From positions 1 through 64,000 of the forward strand of contig JBQTGY010000033.1 of the NCBI GenBank assembly GCA_052390415.1: a stretch of 64,000 nucleotides of DNA. The letters run 5' to 3'. Shown here in pieces: positions 1 through 9,100 of this stretch (position 1 is the stretch's first letter; each line of letters begins with the position of its first letter). This DNA is from JANNWF01 sp052390415 (GTDB lineage: Bacteria; Pseudomonadota; Gammaproteobacteria; Xanthomonadales; Xanthomonadaceae). The notes under the pieces were generated by a model. The model was not told the DNA's origin. It did not search any database and was given only the letters and a program-made list of their open reading frames with translations. Position numbers and translations under genes: made by a program.

Positions 1-56
1 GACGCAATTTCGATCGCCACCACCATCCGGCACACTGTCGTCAGGGTCGTCGCCAT
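1..56 (-). CDS. 5' end of an unidentified gene running off the left edge
   Basis: A minus-strand reading frame starts at an ATG at 56-54, preceded by AGGAG about 10 bases upstream, a good ribosome binding site. Only 18 codons lie in the window (MATTLTTVCRMVVAIEIA), a hydrophobic start that could be a signal peptide or membrane segment. The gene is divergent from the FAD/Fe-S protein at 240, with a 183-base region between them. The product cannot be identified from so little sequence. Confidence 0.45.
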   Translation of the reverse strand, partial: MATTLTTVCRMVVAIEIA

Positions 57-239
57 CTCGGTCTCTCCTCTTTCGTCGGAAGAGATTCCAGTGTCGGCGA
101 CCCTTCCCCCGACTCATAGGGTCTACGTTTCGCGGAGGGTTTTGAACTCGGTGGTCGCCGTCACTCCTGCCGCCGGCTGCATGCAGCCCCAGCACGATTG
201 CTATGATCCATCTTTGAACATTTGTGAAGAGTGCGTGAG

Positions 240-2645
240 ATGGCCGAACGCTATCGCATTGCGGTGGTTGGGTCCGGCCCGGGCGGGCTTTCGGCGGCAG
301 CGCGCGCCGCCGAACGTGGCATCGCCCATATCCTGCTGGAAGCCGAGCCGCACCTGTCCAACACGATTTACCGCTATCAGAAAGGTAAACACGTGATGGA
401 CGAGCCCGGCATTCTGCCGTTGCGCTCGCCGGTGCCCTTCAAGGCGGGCAGTCGCGAAACCATCCTCGGTGCCTGGGATCAGGGCGCAGCGCGACTCAAG
501 ATCAACATCCGCCACAACTGCGAAGTCACCTCGATCAAGAAGCAGCCAGAGGGCCACTTCGTGATCGCTTTTGGCGGCGGCTCGATCGAGGCCGATGCGG
601 TGGTGATGGGGATCGGCCTGCAAGGCAACATTCGCAAGCTCGGCGTGGCTGGCGAAGACTTGCCGTTTGTCCAATATCAGCTCGACGATCCTGAGGAGTA
701 CTTTGGGGAGACCATCGTGGTGGTCGGCGCCGGCGACGCCGCGATCGAGAACGCGCTCGCTTTGGCCAACAACAACCACGTCATCATCGTCAATCGCCGC
801 GACGAGTTCGCCCGCGCCAAACAAGGCAATCTCGACGGCATCCTGAAAGCCATCGAGGATGGCAGCATCCAGTGTTATTACGGCGCTGAGCCGGAAAAAG
901 TCGAGGCGCTCAGCGTTGGCCGCAAGGCCGGTCGATTGACCCTCGCCACGCCAAAGGGACGTGCGCAAGTCCTGGTGGATCGGGTGATCGGGCGCCTCGG
1001 TGCCACTGCGCCACGCAGCTTCGTCGAGCGCTGCGGGGTCGTTTTTCCGAACAAGGATCCGGCGTCGGTCCCGGCGATCAGTGCGCAGTACGAGTCCAAT
1101 GTGCCCGGCCTGTACATCGTCGGTGCGCTCGGCGGTTATCCGCTGATCAAGCAAGCGATGAATCAGGGCTATGAAGTCGTCGAGTACATCCTCGGCGAAA
1201 AAGTCGAACCCGCCGACGAACCCTTGCTGCGCGCGAAATTCAGCGGTTCGCCGGGATTTGTCAGCGTCGAAGCCTCTCTGGCGCGGATTCAGAGCCATGT
1301 GCGGCTGCTCTCGCACATCACCCCGCTGCAACTGCGTGAGTTCATGATCGACTCCGACATCCGCACGCCCAAACCGGGCGAAGCGGTGTTTGATCGCAAC
1401 GACTACACCAACAGCTTCTTCTGCATCGTGGAAGGTTCGGTCGAAGTCGAGGTCAATGCCGACACTCGGCAACGGATCACCTTGATGAAGGGGGAATTCT
1501 TTGGCGAAATGAGCCTGATCTCCGGCCGCCGCCGCATGGCCTCGGTGTTTGCCGGACCTGGCGCGGTGCTGGTGGAAACGCCGCGCCGCTCGATGGCCAA
1601 GCTGGTCAACTCGGTCAACGCCGTCAAACGCGACATCGATCTGGTGTTCATTACCCGCGCGATTCAACAGCGCTTCGCCCCCACCGCGCGCGCCGAAGTG
1701 CTGGCGGACATCGTGGCTGATGCGGAGATCACGCGCCTGCAACCTGACGAGGTGCTGTTTTCCGAAGGCGACGTCGGCGACGCGCTGCATCTGGTGCGGG
1801 TCGGTTCGCTGACCATCTCGCGAATGCTGGGTGGCAAGGAAGTCGTGCTCTCGTACGTGCCAGCCGGCAACTACGTGGGCGAGATGGCCTTGTTGGGTGA
1901 AACCAGGCGCTCGGCCACCGCGCGCGCCGCGGTGGCCACCGAAACGATTCGCCGGAATGCGGCCAGCTTCAGCAAACTGTTGGAGCGCGATACCAATCTG
2001 CGCATGCGCATGCAAAACGAATACCGCATGCGCACCGCCGCCAATCTGGCCATGCAGACCGCCGCCAGCAGCGGCGGCGACATCATCAGTTTTCTCATGC
2101 GGCAAGGCGTGGGCGAAGCCACCGACGTGCTGCTGATCGATGAGTCGTTATGCGTGCGCTGCGACAACTGCGAAAAGGCCTGCGCCGAGACCCACGGCGG
2201 CACCTCAAGACTGAATCGTGAGGCTGGCCCTACCTTCGCCTCGGTGCATGTACCGACTTCGTGCCGCCACTGCGAGCACCCGCACTGCATGAAGGACTGT
2301 CCGCCGGATGCGATCAAACGTGCGCCGGACGGTGAAGTCTTCATCGCCGACAACTGCATCGGTTGTGGCAACTGCGAACGCAACTGCCCTTACGGCGTCA
2401 TCCACATGAGCGGCAAGAAAGGCAAGAAACCCGGCTTGCTGGCCTGGCTGATGTTTGGTCTGGGCTCCGGCCCCGGCGAATCGCCCTATGCCACAGACGG
2501 CACCGCCAACGAGAAAAAAGCGGTGAAGTGCGACATGTGCAAAGGCATCTCCGGCGGCCCCGCCTGCGTACGCTCCTGCCCCACCGGCGCCGCCATCCGC
2601 ATTTCGCCGGAAGACCTCATCAGCTATGCACAGGCGCGCCGGTGA
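240..2645 (+). CDS. FAD-dependent oxidoreductase fused to two cNMP-binding-like domains and a 4-cluster ferredoxin domain
   Basis: The 801-residue protein has an N-terminal FAD-binding fold (GSGPGG near residue 12) and a second Rossmann motif (VVVGAGDAA near 160) like thioredoxin-reductase-type flavoproteins. The redox CxxC of true thioredoxin reductase is not seen. Two cyclic-nucleotide-binding-like beta-rolls follow at about 355-470 and 495-600, with cassette-like FGEMSLISG and VGEMALLGE stretches. The C-terminus (about 635-790) carries four cysteine groups, CVRCDNCEKAC, CRHCEHPHCMKDC, CIGCGNCERNC and CDMCKGISGGPACVRSC, as in DMSO-reductase-type electron-transfer subunits. It probably moves electrons between NAD(P)H, flavin and Fe-S clusters, gated by a ligand. 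The ATG at 240 is preferred over an in-frame GTG at 231. Substrate and partner are unknown. Confidence 0.85.
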   Translation: MAERYRIAVVGSGPGGLSAAARAAERGIAHILLEAEPHLSNTIYRYQKGKHVMDEPGILPLRSPVPFKAGSRETILGAWDQGAARLKINIRHNCEVTSIKKQPEGHFVIAFGGGSIEADAVVMGIGLQGNIRKLGVAGEDLPFVQYQLDDPEEYFGETIVVVGAGDAAIENALALANNNHVIIVNRRDEFARAKQGNLDGILKAIEDGSIQCYYGAEPEKVEALSVGRKAGRLTLATPKGRAQVLVDRVIGRLGATAPRSFVERCGVVFPNKDPASVPAISAQYESNVPGLYIVGALGGYPLIKQAMNQGYEVVEYILGEKVEPADEPLLRAKFSGSPGFVSVEASLARIQSHVRLLSHITPLQLREFMIDSDIRTPKPGEAVFDRNDYTNSFFCIVEGSVEVEVNADTRQRITLMKGEFFGEMSLISGRRRMASVFAGPGAVLVETPRRSMAKLVNSVNAVKRDIDLVFITRAIQQRFAPTARAEVLADIVADAEITRLQPDEVLFSEGDVGDALHLVRVGSLTISRMLGGKEVVLSYVPAGNYVGEMALLGETRRSATARAAVATETIRRNAASFSKLLERDTNLRMRMQNEYRMRTAANLAMQTAASSGGDIISFLMRQGVGEATDVLLIDESLCVRCDNCEKACAETHGGTSRLNREAGPTFASVHVPTSCRHCEHPHCMKDCPPDAIKRAPDGEVFIADNCIGCGNCERNCPYGVIHMSGKKGKKPGLLAWLMFGLGSGPGESPYATDGTANEKKAVKCDMCKGISGGPACVRSCPTGAAIRISPEDLISYAQARR

Positions 2646-2825
2646 AGCCCAGACAGGGACTGCGGACTGGGGAAAGCGCAGAATTTCGCCCCCAACATCA
2701 CAGCGCTGGCGCCGCGTTGTCACGGAATGTGAACAAACGCACGTTTGCCGCGATTTTCGACTTAATCAATGCTGAACTTTAACGATTATTCAGCACTGGA
2801 TCACTGAACCTTCAGGCGCGATCCG

Positions 2826-2831
2826 TACTCT
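2826..2831 (+). promoter_or_regulatory. possible -10 box of the small RNA
   Basis: TACTCT lies about 7 bases before the estimated RNA start. A weak -35-like CTGAAC sits 16 bases upstream. The placement is inferred from the position of the downstream hairpins. Confidence 0.35.
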
Positions 2832-2837
2832 ATGCAT

Positions 2838-2967
2838 GCGGGTGACGCAACGTCCCCAGCAGATTCATCCCTCCCCCCTAGGGTGAATCGACAGAGGTCA
2901 GGTCCTCCCCTATCTGGCCTCTATCCCCAGCCCCGTCGGCGCCCCCTCGCCGGCGGGGTTTCTTTTT
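2838..2967 (+). ncRNA. small RNA with three C-rich hairpin loops, sX13-like
   Basis: Three consecutive hairpins are visible. Hairpin 1 (2862-2889) pairs GATTCA/TGAATC and CCCT/AGGG around a one-base bulge and exposes a CCCCCCT loop. Hairpin 2 (2893-2922) pairs AGAGGTCAG with CTGGCCTCT and exposes a loop containing CCTCCCC. Hairpin 3 (2931-2958) is an 11-bp GC-rich stem with a CCCCCT loop followed by TTTCTTTTT, a classic intrinsic terminator. Each loop is complementary to Shine-Dalgarno sequences. This matches the known architecture of sX13 of Xanthomonadaceae, a small RNA of about 115 nt acting through C-rich loops. The 5' end is estimated; homology to sX13 is inferred from structure only. 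Confidence 0.65.
2931..2967 (+). terminator. Rho-independent terminator of the small RNA
   Basis: CCCCGTCGGCG (2931-2941) pairs with CGCCGGCGGGG (2948-2958) with one G-U pair and a six-base loop. It is followed by TTTCTTTTT (2959-2967). It is oriented on the plus strand and faces the hemF gene arriving from the right. Confidence 0.85.
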
Positions 2968-3038
2968 GGGCCATCGATCAGTCGTCGTGTCCGGCAAACG
3001 CCACGTCCGGAATGACGAGCAGGTGGTTGGCGGTGTGC

Positions 3039-3968
3039 TCAAAGATCCGTTTCGCCGAGCCAATCCCGCGGCACCAGGTAGTCGCTCAAACCCGCTTCGG
3101 GCGATCCGGACTCGGGTGCGTAACTGTATTCGAAGCGCACCCGCGGTGGCAGGCTCATCAGGATCGACTCGGTGCGGCCGCCGCTTTGCAGGCCAAACAG
3201 GGTGCCACGATCCCAGACCAGATTGAACTCGACATATCGCCCGCGTCGATACAGTTGGAACTCGCGTTCGCGCTCGCCGAATGGGGTGTCGCGGCGGCGC
3301 TCGGCAATCGGCAGATATGCCGGAAGGAAGGCGTTGCCGACATCGCGCAAGTAGGCGAAGCAGCGCTCGAAGCCCCAGCTGCTGAGGTCATCAAAAAAGA
3401 GTCCACCGACGCCGCGGGTCTCGTTACGGTGGCGCAGGAAAAAATACTCGTCACAGGCGTGTTTGTGCTTGGTGTAGACATCGTCGCCGTAGGGCGCACA
3501 AGCGGTGTGTGCGATCCGGTGCCAGTGGCGCACGTCGTCAACAAACGGATAGAACGGAGTAAGGTCAAAGCCGCCGCCGAACCACCACGCGACTTCCTCG
3601 CCATCACGCAACGCCTGGAAATGACGCACATTCATGTGCGTGGTTGGCACATAGGGATTGTTGGGATGCAAGACCAAGGACACACCGGCTGCGCGCCAAG
3701 CGGCACCTGCCAGTTCGGGGCGATGCAGGGAGGCCGATGGCGGCAGACGCGGGCCGGACACCTCCGAATAACCGACGCCGGCTTGTTCAAACAACGCGCC
3801 ATTCTTCAGAATCCGTGAGCGTCCACCGCCACCCTCGGCCCGTTGCCAAATATCCTCGACGAACGTAGCCGCACCGTCGGCGGCGCTCAAGCTTGAACAC
3901 AGGCGATCTTGCAGATCGCGCAGGTAAGTACTGACCACCTGACCGCTTTGTTCTACGCCAATGGACAT
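3039..3968 (-). CDS. hemF: oxygen-dependent coproporphyrinogen III oxidase
   Basis: This 309-residue enzyme decarboxylates two propionate groups of coproporphyrinogen III to give protoporphyrinogen IX, using O2, in cytoplasmic haem synthesis. Family signatures are clear: NPYVPTTHMNVR, WWFGGGFDLTPFYPF, HKHACDEYFFLRHRNE, GGLFFDDL and the C-terminal GRYVEFNLVWDRGTLFGLQ. The length is normal for HemF. It starts 19 bases after the pepP stop, so it is probably the last gene of a UPF0149-pepP-hemF transcription unit. The anaerobic enzyme HemN is not in this window. Confidence 0.96.
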   Translation of the reverse strand: MSIGVEQSGQVVSTYLRDLQDRLCSSLSAADGAATFVEDIWQRAEGGGGRSRILKNGALFEQAGVGYSEVSGPRLPPSASLHRPELAGAAWRAAGVSLVLHPNNPYVPTTHMNVRHFQALRDGEEVAWWFGGGFDLTPFYPFVDDVRHWHRIAHTACAPYGDDVYTKHKHACDEYFFLRHRNETRGVGGLFFDDLSSWGFERCFAYLRDVGNAFLPAYLPIAERRRDTPFGEREREFQLYRRGRYVEFNLVWDRGTLFGLQSGGRTESILMSLPPRVRFEYSYAPESGSPEAGLSDYLVPRDWLGETDL

Positions 3969-3987
3969 GGGAGGGGCTCGGTTGACC

Positions 3988-5310
3988 TCAGGCCGCCAGT
4001 TTGCGGGCTGCCATCAAGGCTTCGATCTCATCCACCGCCTTGGGTACGCCGCTACTCAGCACCTCACAACCCTTCGCGGTGACCAGTACGTCGTCTTCGA
4101 TGCGCACACCGATGCCGCGCCACTTGGCCGCCACGCCCTTGCTGTCGGCAGCGATGTAGATGCCTGGCTCGATGGTCAGGACCATGCCTGGCTCCAACAA
4201 ACGGTATTTGCCATCGATGCGGTAATCGCCCACGTCATGCACATCAAGGCCGATCCAGTGGCCAGTCTTGTGCATGTAGAAACGCTTGTAGCTTTCGTCC
4301 TGCAGACACTGAGCGAGATTGCCCTTGAGCAATCCCAGTTCGAGCAGGCCCTCGGTCAATACCCGCACCGCCGTTTCATGAGGCGTGATCCAGCAGGCAC
4401 CCGGCCGCACGGCATCGATCGCCGCCAACTGCGCCTTCAGAACCAAGCCATAGATCGCACGCTGAGCGGCGCTGAATCGTCCATCGATGGGAAGAGTGCG
4501 AGTGATATCGGAGGCATAACCGTGCAGCTCGGCACCCGCATCGATCAACAACAGATCGCCGCTTTGCAGGCGTGCGTTGTTGGCTCGGTAATGCAGCACA
4601 CAAGCGTTGCCACCCGCGCCGACGATTGGCTCGTAGGACGGCACTGCCCCGTGGCGTCGGAAGCTGTGAATCAGCTCGGCTTCGATCTCGTACTCAAACA
4701 TGCCCGCGCGTGCGGCCTGCATGGCACGCACATGTGCTTCGGCAGCAATCGCAGCGCTCTTTTTCATCAGCGCGATCTCGTCGCGACTCTTGAACAACCG
4801 CAGATCGTGCAGCAAGTGGCCGAGCGCCAGGAACTCATGCGGCGGCTGCGCGCCTTGTTTGATCTGTGCGCGCACGCGGTTGACCCAACCGATCAACTTG
4901 AGATCGAAATCAGCGTCACGACCCAAATGGTAATAAACCCGTGAACGGCCTTCGATCAGTCCAGGCAGGATGTCATCGAGATCGGAGAACGGATAAGAAT
5001 CGTCCATACCGAAATTCGCGACCGCGCCTTCGGTGCCTGCGCGCGGTCCATCCCATGCCTCGCGCTCCGGATTGCGCTCGCGACAAAACAACAAGGCCTC
5101 ACCGTGCTTGCGACCGGGCACCAGCACCAGCACTGCTTCGGGCTCGTTGAATCCGGTCAGATAGAGAAAATCGCTGTCCTGCCGGAACGGATAGTGGCTG
5201 TCGCTGTTGCGAAAGCGCTCCGTGGCCGCCGGCAAAATCAGAATGGCGTCATTGCCTGCCATGCGCATCAGCTGGCGACGGCGACGGGCGAACTCGGCGG
5301 CTTTGATCAT
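3988..5310 (-). CDS. pepP: Xaa-Pro aminopeptidase (aminopeptidase P)
   Basis: The 440-residue cytoplasmic metalloprotease removes N-terminal residues preceding proline. It belongs to peptidase family M24B with the two-metal pita-bread fold. Visible metal ligands include the aspartates of LLIDAGAELHGYASDITRT, the histidine of HKTGHWIGLDVHDVG and the glutamates of TIEPGIY and GVRIEDDVLV. The N-terminal aminopeptidase P domain (YPFRQDSDFLYLTGFNEPEAV) is also present. It lies 43 bases after the UPF0149 gene, as ygfB and pepP are adjacent in enterobacteria. Here hemF follows instead of the ubiquinone genes. Confidence 0.95.
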   Translation of the reverse strand: MIKAAEFARRRRQLMRMAGNDAILILPAATERFRNSDSHYPFRQDSDFLYLTGFNEPEAVLVLVPGRKHGEALLFCRERNPEREAWDGPRAGTEGAVANFGMDDSYPFSDLDDILPGLIEGRSRVYYHLGRDADFDLKLIGWVNRVRAQIKQGAQPPHEFLALGHLLHDLRLFKSRDEIALMKKSAAIAAEAHVRAMQAARAGMFEYEIEAELIHSFRRHGAVPSYEPIVGAGGNACVLHYRANNARLQSGDLLLIDAGAELHGYASDITRTLPIDGRFSAAQRAIYGLVLKAQLAAIDAVRPGACWITPHETAVRVLTEGLLELGLLKGNLAQCLQDESYKRFYMHKTGHWIGLDVHDVGDYRIDGKYRLLEPGMVLTIEPGIYIAADSKGVAAKWRGIGVRIEDDVLVTAKGCEVLSSGVPKAVDEIEALMAARKLAA

Positions 5311-5353
5311 GACGGCCCTGGTTTAGTCAGATTCGAACAACCGCGGTGGTTGC

Positions 5354-5917
5354 TCAGTGCAAGCGAATGGGTTGACGCGAAGCGGTTGGCTGCTCGTCTT
5401 CATCCGCTTGATCGTCGTTGAGCAGCAACACGGCGACGCGGACAAATTCGATCAGCTCCTCCAAGGATTGTTCGTCCTGCTCGGGGTCCTCGAAGGTCAC
5501 CACGGTGCCAGCAATCCGGCCTATGTCTGCAAGTGCTTCCGCGGCGTCCTCGGAGTGAGTTCTGCCACGCGCCAGCCCGAAGCCACCGAGAAATCCGCGG
5601 CACCACTGCAGCAGCGCGTCGGCGCGCTCGCTCAGCGGCGCGTTTTCGGGCAGCAACAGCTGGAAACTCAATTGTTCGTCGGCGAGTTGCGCCAGACTGC
5701 TTGCAAACAACTGACCCAGTGGCTGTTCGGCGCCCAAGGCCACGGCGTCGACCGCGTCCAACGCCAGCTGCTCGGGCCAGGCATTCGATCGGCATTGACC
5801 GCCGCCGGTGACAAAGCCGCACAGGGAGCCATGCAGCTCGTCGGCATCAACGCCCAATGCGAGCGCGACCAGTGCGGATTGAACAGGTTCGAACGCGGGT
5901 AATGAACGACTGGACAC
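5354..5917 (-). CDS. UPF0149 (YgfB/YecA) family protein
   Basis: The protein is 187 residues from a GTG start at 5917, which has GGAA about 8 bases upstream; that length fits YgfB. An upstream in-frame extension to 6097 looks non-coding. Typical features are the early GVDADELHGSLCGFVTGGG motif, the central WCRGFLGGFG and an acidic tail. The molecular role of most family members is not settled. The gene heads the probable pepP-hemF operon and is divergent from the c-di-GMP gene at 6166. Confidence 0.88.
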   Translation of the reverse strand: MSSRSLPAFEPVQSALVALALGVDADELHGSLCGFVTGGGQCRSNAWPEQLALDAVDAVALGAEQPLGQLFASSLAQLADEQLSFQLLLPENAPLSERADALLQWCRGFLGGFGLARGRTHSEDAAEALADIGRIAGTVVTFEDPEQDEQSLEELIEFVRVAVLLLNDDQADEDEQPTASRQPIRLH

Positions 5918-6165
5918 GAAGCATTCCAAAATGAAGGCGAAAGTGTAGCAGCGCGCTTGCAAGCTGCCAGCCACGACTCGTGCGTTGGGTACGGTGGTCA
6001 TCCACGCAGCAAGTCGCCGCAAACAATTGGCTTTGCGCCGCTCGCCTGACCTGCGGAGAAGGTCGGAGCAGGTCCGAACATGGTTGGTTTTGGTCACTCT
6101 CTTGCGTCAACGCTGTGCTGTTGGCCTACACTTCAAGGCCGCACCGCGCGAGAACAAGGAAGGGC

Positions 6166-9100
6166 ATGCCTCGGGGGTCGCAACGGCAAAGCGTGCGTGT
6201 AGCCGACCGCTCCGTGAAGCTGTGGCTGCCCCTGTTGGCGCTTGCTGTTGCGCTGCTCACCACGGCTGCGAGCGCAGCGCGTCGCGACTACCAGTTCACC
6301 CGCGTCAGCGGCAGCCAAGGCCTGTTGCAGCGCAGCGTGCAGGCGGTGGTGCAGGACGAGCAGGGCTTTGTCTGGATTGGAACGCAGGCTGGTTTGCAGC
6401 GATTCGACGGCCAGGACCTGCAGCAAATCGGCGCCAATCATGGCGAGCCCGGAGGCCTGCCAGAGAGTTTTGTCACTGCCTTGGCTCTGGATGGACGCGG
6501 CAAACTCTGGATCGGTAGCAACGGTCATTTCCTGACCTCGATCGATTTGGCCAGCGGAGCAACCAGCGCCACCACCTTGCGCAACGATCCGCTGCGAGAT
6601 CGGGTACTTGCGATCGTGGCAAGTGAGGGCAGTCTTTGGGTGGGAACTGCGGCTGGCATCGAGCGCTTCGATCTGGAGAACGGCCGCCGTATCGAAGTGC
6701 TGCGCATCGCCAACACCGTTCGCAACGAAAAGCGTGGGGTGCCACGCTGGATGAGCCTTGCACTGGATGCAAACAAGCGCCTGCTGGCTGCCACCGATGA
6801 CGGCTTGTTTCGCATCGACCCGCTCACCCAACGCGGCGAACGCATTGGCGCCAGTCAACTCACATCGGCGGTGCATCGCGATGGCAAACAGCGCATCTGG
6901 GTCGGGTCGGTCGACGGCCTGAGTCAACTTGGCGCTGACGACGTTCTGCGTCCCGTTCGATTGCATGGCGGCGAAGTGGTGCCGGCGGTTCGACACATGG
7001 TCGCCGACGTCGACGGCCGGCTGTGGCTCGGTCTCACGGCGGGAGGATTGTTGCGGTTTGATCCACTCAGCGGAGTGGCGAAACGTTTCGATGCCAATCC
7101 GGCGGTGCCGGGCAGTCTTCACGATGCCCAAGTCACCTCGATGATGATCGATGCCGGCGGCTTGTTATGGGTGGGTGGCGAAGCATTCGGCTTGGCGACC
7201 ACACCGACCAAGGGCGCGCGCTTCAGTTTGCTGGTCGACCCCGCCAACATCGGCGAACATCCAGCCAGCAACAATTACCGCAGTCTGCTGGAAGCAGAGC
7301 CCGGAATGATCTGGGCCGGCACCAATGCCGGCAGTTTGAAGCGCATCGAATTGGCCAGCGGTCAGGTCGAGGAGTTCATCCAGCCGCTGGCCGCGATGCT
7401 TGAACTGGATGCTGCCGCTGCACGCAATCTGCGGATCGTGGGTCTTGCGCGCGGTCAAGCCATGAACGTGGTGGTGGCCACGGATCGCGGACTGGTGGAT
7501 CTGGACCCGAGTGGCGGAGCCTCGCGACGCTTGTCACCCACGAATGTCGACGCGCCGGTGGCTGGCGGTTCCTCCAAAGAGCCTCAGTATCGTTGTCTGT
7601 TACGCGCGCGCGACGGCACGCTTTGGGTCGGTACCACCTCCTCCGGATTGCTCGGTTACAACGCGGTCAGCGGTGAATGGCAGCGCTTTGGACCCAACCC
7701 GGACATTCCCGACGGCCTGGGCAACAGCACCATACTCAGTCTGTTCGAGGATGATCGCGCACGATTGTGGATTGGCACCCTCGATGGGTTGTTCGTACTT
7801 GATCCGAAAACGGGCATTGCCCAGCGTCACGCGCACCGTCCGGGGGATACGGACAGCCTGTCGAACAATCTGGTTCGCGCGGTCCTGCAAGGCAAGGATG
7901 GTCGTCTTTGGGTAGCCAACCACGGCGGCCTGGATCAGGTGCTCGAAAATCCGCCAGCCGAGCGTGAGGACGACAGCAACCAACCAGTCACCGAATCCGG
8001 TAAAGCCTCGCCGCTGCGTTTTGAACGTCAGGATGCCGCCGAAGGCACACCGATCGCGACGGTTTACGGTGTGCTCGAGGACAGCCAGGGCCGGCTATGG
8101 CTGAGCCACAACCTCGGCATCACCCGGTTTGACCCCGTCACCCGCGTGCTCAGTCACTACGGCATGGCCGACGGTCTGCAAGAGCTGGAATTCAATGGCG
8201 GTGCACAACTCGCCCTGAGCGACGGTCGGCTGCTGTTTGGAGGCATTCAGGGCATCAATCTGTTCGAACCCGCCGACATCGTCGCCAGCACCTATTCGCC
8301 GCCGGTGGTACTGACCAGCCTGCAAATCGGCAGTGGTGGGGCGCCACAACAATTCTTGCGTGAGCTGACCCGGATCGAGGTCCCGCAGGCCGCACGCTTG
8401 CTGCGTCTTCGCTTTGCCGCGCTGGATTTCGCCAAACCGCAAGGCACTCGGATCCAGTACCGCCTGGATGGGTTCGACACCGATTGGGTGCGCCACGGCA
8501 GTGGCGGCGAAGCGACCTATACCAACCTCGATGCCGGCAACTATCAATTGCGGGTCCGCGGCAGCAACAGCGATGGCATCTGGAGCGAGAACGAGCTTAC
8601 GCTGCCGTTACAGGTGATTCCTGAGTGGTGGAACAGCGCCTCCGCGCGGTTTGGCTATGGCCTGTTGGCTTTGCTGAGCATGGTGCTGATGTGGCGAATG
8701 CAACGCGGTCGTCGTCGATCCGAAGTCGCCATGTTGCGACAGATCGCCCAACGCGAAGAGCGCCTGAAGTTGGCGCTGTGGGGCTCAGGCGACGAGTTCT
8801 GGGATTGGGACATTCTTTCCAACGTCGTGCATCGGATTGGCGCCGACCAACTGCTCGGGCGAGCGATGGAGGAGGATCTGTCCACCGATGATTGGCGTGC
8901 CCGCGCCGTGCATCCTGACGATCTTGGTCGCGTGCAGGCCTTGCTGCAGGCGCACATCACCGGCCAAACCCCGGCATTTGAATCCGAACATCGCGTGCGT
9001 AACGCGCGCGGTGACTGGATCTGGGTGCGCTCGCGCGGCAAGGTGGTCGAACGCGATACCCAGAACAACGCCTTGCGCATCGCCGGCACCGCGCGTGACA

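Larger units (their letters stand above)
2646..3038. other. 393-base intergenic region holding a small RNA
   Basis: No protein gene is supported here. The left part has a perfect palindrome CAAACG-CA-CGTTTG (2734-2747) and a 7-bp inverted repeat TGCTGAA/TTCAGCA (2770-2776, 2789-2795) that could form a hairpin after the upstream gene, without a T-tract. The right part (about 2838-2967) is the small RNA annotated separately, ending in a strong intrinsic terminator. The last 70 bases before the hemF stop codon show nothing recognisable. Confidence 0.7.

Noticed and set aside
201..2105. Long minus-strand frame across the FAD/Fe-S gene
   Set aside because: Its composition (His, Asp and Arg rich) is that of an antisense shadow, and the plus strand holds clear motifs throughout.
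240..2645. Thioredoxin reductase as the name of the first gene
   Set aside because: The flavin fold is similar, but the redox CxxC is not seen, and cNMP and Fe-S domains follow.
5918..6097. 60-codon N-terminal extension of the UPF0149 protein
   Set aside because: It has no family similarity and overlaps the divergent control region; GTG 5917 gives the usual YgfB length.
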